64,000 nucleotides of DNA from the NCBI GenBank assembly GCA_029582165.1, contig CM055872.1:27512243-27576242 (forward strand). The letters are read 5' to 3'. Both the position numbers and the translations under genes were made by a program. Source of the stretch: Portulaca oleracea (taxonomy: Eukaryota; Streptophyta; Magnoliopsida; Caryophyllales; Portulacaceae). Positions 56,779-64,000 of this stretch are shown one piece after another; the stretch's first letter is position 1, and every line of letters begins with the position of its first letter. The notes under the pieces were generated by a model that saw nothing but the letters and a program-made list of their open reading frames with translations, did no database searches and had not been told where the DNA came from.

Positions 56779-57880
56779 ATGGCTAGTGGAAGCTCTCCAA
56801 CGAAGTCACCTACGACGTCCCAAGAGGATGTAGAATTGAAGAAACAAAAGATCACCTATCTCATCGATCAATTGAAGAGATACATGCATCTTCAACATAG
56901 GGTGATCCGTGAGGATTTTGAATCTCAAGATGAAGTAGAGGACATTCAAAGTGGACGTCCAAGAAGAGAGGATAGGTTTGATTTCAAGGTGGAAATACCG
57001 GAGTTTGAAGGGAGTCTTGATCCGGAGGTTTTCTTGGATTGGATGTAAACCGTGGAGAGAGTCTTTGATCTCAAAGACATGAATGATGAAAAGAAGGTCA
57101 AGTATGTTGCCTTGAAGTTACGAAAACATGCAAGCATTTGGTGGAAAAACTTACAAAAGAAGCGAGAAGCCAAAGGAAAGGATAAAGTACGTTCTTGGGA
57201 TAAAATGAAGAAGAAGCTTCAAGAGAAGTTCTGACCACCTAGCTACCTACGTGACAACTACTACAAGCTACAAAAGTTGATCCAAGGAGGAAGAAGCATA
57301 GAGGAGTACACCAAAGAATTCGAGCATTTGCTTTGGAGGTGTGACCTTAAAGAGGACGAGCCACAAACTTTGGTACGTTATCTTATTGGTCTCGATGATT
57401 GGATTAGACACATTGTTGAGTTGCAACCATACAAAACCTTGGATGAATTGAGTTCTTTATCCCTTAAAGTTGAAAGGCAAAGGAGAAATAAGGGTAAAGA
57501 AGTCTTGAACAAGTACCAAACTCCACAAAAATCATCCTACCCTACATGCCCATTCCCTACACAACAAAGACTACCCATATCTTCCAAACCACCTTACATC
57601 AAAAGCACCACAAATCAGCCCAAAACCACCCACGAACCCACTATCCCCGAACCAAAAACCCTTGCCCCAAGGAGGTGTTTTCGTTGCCAAGGTTTAGGTC
57701 ACTATGCTTCGGAGTGTCCTAACAAGAGGGTAGTATCTTTGGTTGAATACCAAACGTCATTATATGTTCAACTAGAAGGAGATCATGATGTATGTGAGGA
57801 AGAAAATGAGGAGAGTAATGTGGAAGAAGAGGAGTATGTAGAAGAACCGGATGATGGAGAATTACTTGTTGTAAGAAGAG
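56779..57880 (+). pseudogene. CRM-like gag
   Basis: One reading phase from the ATG at 56779, with in-frame stops at 57046 (a Gln position by family) and 57232. Contains the capsid hallmarks RREDRFDFKVEIPEFEGSLD, KKVKYVALKLRKHASIWW, GGRSIEEYTKEFEHL and a single CCHC knuckle CFRCQGLGHYASEC (about 57678-57719). An acidic linker leads into protease. Confidence 0.9.
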
Positions 57881-58386
57881 CCTTGAATGTAGCTCATGTG
57901 CCGAATGACCAAGTACAAAGGGAGGCTATCTTTCACTCTCGTTGTACCATCAAAGCAAAAGTATGCTCATTGATCATAGATGGAGGAAGTTGCACCAATG
58001 CCGCCTCTACAACAATGGTCAAAAAGTTGCAATTGGAGGTTAGCCCTTATCCCACACCTTACACTATACAATGGCTAAGCCAAGGCCAAGTCATTCGTGT
58101 GGACCAAAGGGTCTTGGTAAGTCTTTCAATTGGAAAGAGTTATAAAGATTCATTATGGTGTGATATTATTCCTATGGATGCTTGTCATATTTTGTTGGGA
58201 AGACCATGGTTGTTAGATAGGAGTGTCATACATGATGGGAGAGCCAACACTTATACTCTCACCCTCAATCGAAAGAAGATCACTTTGACACCTCTAGCAC
58301 CATCTTCTATCTCTCGGCTTAAGGAGAATGAAAGCAACATTGTGACATTTATAAAGGCGGAATATCATGAGTATGAAAAGCATTAG
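57880..58386 (+). pseudogene. CRM-like protease
   Basis: In the same phase as gag. The active-site region IIDGGSCTNAAS (D-G-G-S form common in chromoviruses) lies near 57975-58010, and the second motif CHILLGRPWL near 58183-58212. The frame ends at 58386; one base is lost near 58475 before RT. Confidence 0.88.
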
Positions 58387-58479
58387 AGTCTTATTCTTGC
58401 AAACTTGAAGGAAAGCAAAAAACCACCAAGCAACCATCCATTCTTGAATCCTCTTTTGGAACGATTCTCTCATATGTTC

Positions 58480-59060
58480 CTAAGGAGATGCCACATGGGT
58501 TGCCACCAAAACGTGAGATTCAACACAAAATAGATCTTGTCCCAGGATCTATGCTACCAAACAAGCCGGCCTATAGAATGAATCCCATGGATACAAATGA
58601 AGTGCAAAGACAAGTGGAAGAGTTACTAGCTAAGGGTTTGATGCGTGAGAGCCTTAGCCCTTGTGCCGTTCCCGCCCTATTGGTACTAAAGAAGGATGGG
58701 TCATAAAGAATGTGTATAGATTGTCGCGCCATCAACAAAATCACAATCAAGTATAGGTTTCCAATACCTAGACTTGAAGATCTATTGGACGAGCTACATG
58801 GAAGCATGGTATTTTCCAAGATTGATCTTAGAAGTGGATATCATCAAATAAGGATCCATGAAGGAGACGAATGGAAAACGGTGTTCAAAACTAAAGAAGG
58901 GTTATATGAGTGACTTGTGATGCCATTTGGTCTTACAAATGCACCATCAACATTTATGAGACTCATGAATCATGTCTTGAAACCTCTTATTGGTAAGTGT
59001 GTTGTTGTATACTTTGATGACATTCTTGTATATAGTAGGAGTAAAAAGGAACATGTGAAG
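58480..59060 (+). pseudogene. CRM-like reverse transcriptase, N-terminal and catalytic part
   Basis: PHGLPPKREIQHKID, then the RT blocks [43 protein letters not shown] and the catalytic FDD (about 59012-59020). In-frame stops are at 58704 and 58911 (both Trp positions) and 59070 (a Gln position). Confidence 0.9.
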
Positions 59061-59075
59061 CATTTGGAGTAGGTC

Positions 59076-60056
59076 ATGCTCATTTTGGAATGTGAAAAGC
59101 TCTATGGAAACTTGGAAAAGTGTCATTTCTTCACGTCCAAAGTTGTGTTCCTTGGATATGTGCTATCAAGTGAAGGGATCCAAGTAGATAAGGAGAAAGT
59201 GAAAGCTATCAAAGAATGGCCAACGCCTACTACCATTCATAAGGTACGAAGTTTTCATGGCTTGGCATCTTTTTATAGAAGATTCATCAAGAACTTTAGT
59301 ACTCTTTTATCTCCTATGACTGAATTGATGAAGAGTAAAGAGTTCTCTTGGAATGAAGCCGCAAATAAAGCTTTTGAGTTGGTTAAAGACAAGCTATGTA
59401 ACGCCCCTATTCTTGCATTACCTAGTTTCTCTAAAGTGTTTGAAGTTGAATGTGATGCAAGTGGAGTTGGGATAGGTGTTGTCCTATCTCAAGAAGGTCG
59501 CCCAATAGCTTATTTTAGTAAAAAGCTAAGCGAAGCAAAGAGGAAGTATAGTACATATGACAAAGAGTTCTATGCCATCATAAGGGCCTTGGAACATTGG
59601 AGGCATTATTTATTGAGTGGAAAATTCATACTTCATAGTGATCATGAAGCATTGAAGTACATACAAGGGCAACACAAGTTGAATCCTCGTCATGCCAAAT
59701 GGGTAGAGTTCATGCAATCTTTTCATTTTATGATTCATCATAAAGCGGGTCACTTGAATAAAAGAGCCGATGCTTTATCAAGGAGGTATATGTTGGTTCA
59801 TAGTGAAGTAAGGGAGAAGATTACCAAGTATACTAGAGAAGTTGCAAGTAAAGTAAACAAGGGAAGCAAACGCGTTATTTTTGAACCTGGAGATTTAGTA
59901 TGGATACATTTGAAGAAAGAGATGTTTCCTTTGAGAAGAAAGGGTAAACTTGTTTCTAGAGGAGATGGACCCTATGAAGTATTGGAGAGGATTGGAGATA
60001 ATGCTTACAAATTGAAGTTAGGAGATGACTATAAGGAAGTGTTACCTTCAATGTAA
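59076..60056 (+). pseudogene. CRM-like RT end, RNase H, and fused integrase C-terminus
   Basis: A 326-codon frame. It starts with the RT thumb (KVVFLGYVLSSEGIQVD), continues through RNase H (CDASGVGIGVVL, YDKEFYAIIRAL, HSDHEALKYI, NKRADALSRR; ends about residue 241) and passes directly, at RRYM, into the integrase C-terminal domain (EPGDLVWIHLKKE, RGDGPYEVLERIGDNAYKL). The zinc finger and D,D35E core, normally about 350-400 residues, are absent. The junction is in frame, so it is a clean deletion, not decay. Confidence 0.9.
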
Positions 60057-60289
60057 GTGATTTGAAACCTTACTATGGTCAAGAAGATGAGTTACCTAGT
60101 TTGAGGACAAACTCTTCTCAACTAGGGAGGAACGATGTACATTTGGAGGCTAAAGTACATCAAGGAAGTAATCAAGAGGAAGTACAAGCTTCTATTGTAG
60201 AAGAAATCAAGTCCTTATCAAATCATTCTAAGAATGACATCCCCCACGGCTATATGGGAATACTTTGCTCAATATCTCAAGATCTATAA
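60035..60289 (+). pseudogene. C-terminal tail running through PPT into the 3' LTR
   Basis: After a one-base shift near 60040 the frame reads FNVSDLKPYYGQEDEL and stays open through the PPT and 157 bp into the 3' LTR, ending at 60289. An LTR-encoded integrase tail is known from CRM elements; here the tail (KVHQGSNQEEVQASIVEEI) is Lys/Glu-rich. Confidence 0.75.
60119..60132 (+). promoter_or_regulatory. Polypurine tract of the CRM-like element
   Basis: AACTAGGGAGGAA immediately before the 3' LTR start CGATGTA (60133). The first base differs from the T of the 5' LTR. Confidence 0.7.
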
Positions 60290-60973
60290 TCCTATTGAAG
60301 ATGGGGTCTGAGAGTGAAATGTAGATCTTTGAAATATCTTTCTTATGGTTTTTGAATCATAGAATTTGGAGTAGAATTGAGCAAGTTATCATTGCTTTTT
60401 TATAGTTAAGTGTATAGGAGTCTTTATGATGTCATCTTTGTATTGAATGATGTAAGCTTTTAATCCTTTGATTCTTGATGGAGGGTCACGCCTAGGGGGC
60501 CTTAGATTACTATAAATAGACCCTTTGGGAGCCTCTTGTAACACACATTATTCAATATCAATCAAATACAAATCAAAACACAATATGTTGTTTTCTCTCT
60601 AGTTTCAAAACTAGAATTGTTGTTCTCTTGAGGGAGGATTACGAAATACCTACTTCTATTTTAGGGTTAGCATCCTTAGATGGTGAAAGGTAGAATTGGA
60701 GGAATCGTTGGAGTGGTGTGCCTATATCTCCATTGAAGAATCCAAAGCCATTATCATTCGTTCTATCAACGTGAGTTTCAATCCTTGTTCGTTTGATCTT
60801 TTCTTTTACATCTACATTGTTTCCATCTCAAGATCATTCGTCCATAGCCTAAACCAACCAGAAACTTTTCGTTTCATTCATCCATTCATTCGTTCATCAT
60901 TCATTAATAAAGAACCACATAAAGATCCTAGCCTTGTTGTGTGATTTGATCATTTTGATCCTATCATACATCA
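60133..60973 (+). mobile_element. 3' LTR of the CRM-like element
   Basis: 841 bp with an intact TATAAATAG (about 60510-60518). Differs from the 5' LTR by scattered bases and a small rearrangement of TTCATTCATCC words near 60870-60905. Confidence 0.9.
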
Positions 60974-60978
60974 CATAT

Positions 60979-63529
60979 AGGCACATAAACCATACAAAAG
61001 TATGAAATCTTCCCATATATCTTATGCGATCCATTCACTTATTTCATAAAGAAATTTATCTTATAGTGAACTTACATAAATCTTAATAAACTCTTATCGT
61101 ATTAAAATATGATTGAATTACATGAGAAGCTTACAATAATCAAACATGTAGATAAACTTATGTCCATGTCACTTATGAATAACTTGCATTACTTGAGAAC
61201 ATAGTTGCAAGTACATGACTTACAACTACTTAACATGTAGCAAAATAGGCAATACTTAAGCTTACTAGCATGATCAAACTTATAGGCATAATATTAGGTG
61301 AATAAACCTCCACTCATATTTCCTTGTCAAGATTAAAGCATGTTCTTGTCTACTTATATTTCCATGAATAAAAGGAAATTAACAACTTATGATTCTATAT
61401 ACTCATATAATCACATAAATCAATTTTACACTTAGAAAACAAGCACAATTGCCTTAAACACTAGTAAGATCAAGTGATTATTCTTAAACTTGTCATGCCA
61501 TAAGCAAAATAGAGACAAATACTTATTTTAATCAAACAAATCAAAACTTTAGTCCTCTTGGCATGCTTGAATAAATCATATAAACTCTATAAGCATTCAC
61601 AGACATGAATCACATGGCAAAACACTTATAAATATGCATGAAAGTCAATACTTAAATAAATTTCATACTTGACTTAAACTTAGTACAAACAACTTTAAAA
61701 TATATATGTGATATTTCCTTTGCATAATTAGCTAAGTAAATTAGCCAATAATCTTGTAGGTTCAACTTGTTAGAAATAATCATGAGTCCTTACTTATACA
61801 ACATCTTACAAGCATAGAAAGCTTTCTTGTCAAACTTACACTTATTATGAATTCTCATGATGGTATTCATATTATGTATATACTTAATCATATTTTGAAA
61901 TAGCCTAGACAACTTGTGCGTATTCACCTTAAATTTATACATACCATTAATCATATAAACATGATTAATCCTTTGTCTTTCTTATTAACTTGTGTACGCT
62001 TATATTTCCAATAGCTAGGAAATTATATTAGCCATTTAAATTACATATGATTGCTCATATATAATTTCTTATATGGCTTATTGTACACACAAACTTGCTA
62101 TTTCATCTTAATAACCACTTAATGTTGCCAATAACTTATCCACATATACATATATATGTACTTGAAAAATAATAATAATAACTTAATGCACATATAAGAA
62201 ATTTGAACCTTAATGCACATATAACTTATAGTTGATTTCTTAAAACAATAAACAAGCCACTTGTATGCATTCAAACAATTCTCATAAAAATTACACTTAT
62301 ATGCAAAGCCTATCTTAATAACAAATTCATATTTGACTTTCAATTGCATAAACTTATCTCAATCATCAAGAATAGAATCATAAACTTGACATAACCAAAT
62401 AGAATTTCATGACAACTTATAAATTAAAAACATAATACTTTTGTCAATACTTATATTCTATTTTCATGCTTCAAACTTAAACATAAAATTAACTTGTTAA
62501 TCATGCTATTAAACAATACTTGAATAACAATAGGTAAAACTTTAATCATGAAAGCACTCATACCTATCACTTATAAACATGGAACAAAATTTCCAATCAT
62601 GATATTAATAAAAAAGGTCTAAACAACTTTCATGTACCCATCCTTCATATGAATATCAAAACAATAGGCGGAATAAACTTAATGATATTTGAACATGTGA
62701 ATAAACATGGAAAAATTCAGATTATAAGAAGCAAATTATAATCTTGCCACAATGAATTTCGACATTAAACACCTTAATTACTTGTAACTTAAAACATCAA
62801 ACCAAGGAACATTTTAATGACAATAATTTCATCCTTATTACTAGTATGAAATTTCCATGTAACTTAATATCATAGCCAACTTAAAACATATAGCTAAATA
62901 AACTTGTAACTTATGTAGGTGTTCAATGGTGCACTTAATAATATATAAATAAATAAATAAATATTTATTTTGACTTTTTCTTGCACCATCCTTCAACAAC
63001 TACCTTATCATGGAATTTCAATACACTTATCCTTAATGACAATTCTTATAAACCAATTAAACATGTCAAAGGTAGTAAAACACATTCATGCCATTGATGT
63101 TAACTTGATAATATTAAGAGGCAACTTAAACATGGTCATTGCATATGTGTATAAAAACCAAATAATACCAATAACTTAATTACCTTTGACCTCCTTGTAA
63201 ATGACTTGTTGTTACCTTGCCCTTAATCCCTGTAAACCTCATTGCATAATCACGCAACAATTCCCATCACGAACATCAAGATCTTGTACTTGTATTGCCA
63301 CTCTTATGTATCAATTTCTCATCTATACCAAATACATATAGATAAATAAATGATTAATAAACTTTTAACCATTAAAATTGCTCAATAAAACTTAATTAAC
63401 TTGTATGAAAATGATACTAATAAACTTGTAAAATATAAATTACTTATCTTTATAACCCCTCTTGAATCTTGGATGTCCAATGTACTCTTAGCCTCCTCCA
63501 ATCTTGTCTCGTAAAATAGTTCTTAAGAT
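60979..63529 (-). mobile_element. Non-coding interior of the LARD-like element, part 2
   Basis: 2.55 kb of very AT-rich sequence on either strand without an ORF over ~76 codons. It is built from recurring 'acttataaa', 'aaacttaat' and 'catgaat' words, as in part 1. No PBS of the usual TGGTATCAGAGC type lies next to 63530. With part 1, the interior totals about 4.2 kb and has no recognisable gag or pol. Confidence 0.6.
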
Positions 63530-63825
63530 TGTTGGGAAAATGATGTTTGACCGGCTTGAATCTTCATCATCTTCACTTGGCTTGACTTCTTGATCTTCTT
63601 GTGGTATGTATGGCAAGATGGAGATATGACTTAATAACCAAATAGTTATCTTGTTTGGATATTGCTAAGAGTCATGACTTCAAACTCATTTTCCTTAGAG
63701 AACTATTTACAATACCGTAAATGTTCCGAGGGATAAAACTTAGCTCTTGTTGCACTCAAGACATAGGTTTCTCACTTGATTCTCTCAAGTATATCTGAAG
63801 TCTATACTTGAGAGGATGTGATTAT
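63530..63825 (-). mobile_element. LTR (5', truncated) of the LARD-like element
   Basis: Matches 53294-53595 with few differences (TGTTGGGAAAATGATGTTTG, GTTCCGAGGGATAAAACTTA). Similarity stops abruptly at GGATGTGATTATA (63825). The remaining ~480 bp of LTR are missing or displaced by the sequence that follows. Confidence 0.8.
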
Positions 63826-64000
63826 ACTCACACACAGATGTATCATAGAAATCAAGATCCTGAGTTAGAAGAGAGCCGAAAGGAGTAACTATAGATGAAT
63901 CCTCAAATTGATCAACACATGGAGATTGAGCGTGTAAATCAATAGGAGGTGGCAATGAACAAGCACTAGACTCCTCATCTACAGAAGATGTGTCAGAATT
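63826..64000 (-). other. Open minus-strand coding-like segment at window edge
   Basis: The minus-strand phase is open across the last ~175 bases and reads Ser/Pro/Asp-rich sequence (SVDEESSACSLPPPIDL, VTPFGSLLTQDLDFYDTSV). It joins the LTR fragment without a visible repeat border. I do not recognise the protein. It may be part of a transposon polyprotein or a host exon. Confidence 0.3.

Larger units (their letters stand above)
55696..60973 (+). mobile_element. CRM-like chromovirus, integrase-core deleted
   Basis: 5278 bp with LTRs 55696-56531 and 60133-60973, TGATGTA...TACATCA ends (3' LTR starts CGATGTA), a tRNA-Met PBS and TSD CATAT (55691-55695, 60974-60978). The interior encodes gag, protease, RT, RNase H and only the C-terminal part of integrase. 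The LTR ends (TGATG...CATCA) and a reading frame that runs through the PPT into the 3' LTR are marks of the centromeric (CRM) chromovirus group as I know it. The chromodomain is absent. Confidence 0.85.

Overview
This is plant nuclear DNA, almost certainly from a eudicot with a repeat-rich genome. The evidence is nested LTR retrotransposons of recognisable plant lineages (Tekay/Del chromovirus, Tat, CRM-like chromovirus), plant L1-type LINEs, a tRNA-derived SINE, hAT and Mutator-type foldback elements, a Helitron terminus, long (TA)n tracts, and one plant-specific host gene with short exons and long AT-rich introns. I cannot name the species. Nothing bacterial, phage, CRISPR or organellar is visible.

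Layout. 1-5.2 kb: most of a minus-strand Tekay-type LTR, then a cluster of one MITE family embedded in (TA)n microsatellites, a minus-strand LINE 3' end and a SINE. 5.2-9.1 kb: gene-poor repeat debris, including an intact copy of an unclassified repeat that serves as the 'empty site' for a nest further right. 9.1-17.3 kb: a decayed Tat-lineage element (5' LTR, PBS, gag, protease, RT, two RNase H domains) that lost its integrase and 3' LTR. 17.3-32.3 kb: a nest in which a complete 13.2-kb Tekay element (5-bp TSD AATCG) sits inside a hAT-like element (8-bp TSD), which sits inside the second copy of the unclassified repeat, followed by a Mutator-type MITE (9-bp TSD). 32.3-33.9 kb: further inverted-repeat elements.

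33.9-43.4 kb, minus strand: the only convincing host gene. It has seven exons that assemble into a 238-aa protein with an N-terminal Myb/SANT-like segment, resembling the plant DUF3755 family. All six introns have GT-AG borders, and intron 4 and intron 6 carry MITEs and a Helitron end. 44.4-47.3 kb: a decayed plus-strand LINE interrupted by two DNA elements whose target duplications can be read against the LINE coding frame. 47.3-53.3 kb: Athila-like debris, a 1.39-kb solo LTR with perfect termini and TSD, and an old fragment of the Tekay-type LTR. 53.3-63.8 kb: a probable non-coding LTR element (LARD-like) containing a 5.28-kb CRM-like chromovirus (TSD CATAT) that lacks its integrase core. 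The window ends in an unidentified minus-strand open frame.

The most notable items are a 241-codon acidic ORF between PBS and gag of the Tekay element, a duplicated PPT/LTR-start module in the same family, a GC-rich rapidly diverging island with telomere-like hexamers in its LTR, a microsatellite-associated MITE family, and the CRM-like element with an integrase-core deletion whose reading frame runs into the 3' LTR. All element ages, lineage names and identities are by-eye judgements; no alignment or search was run.
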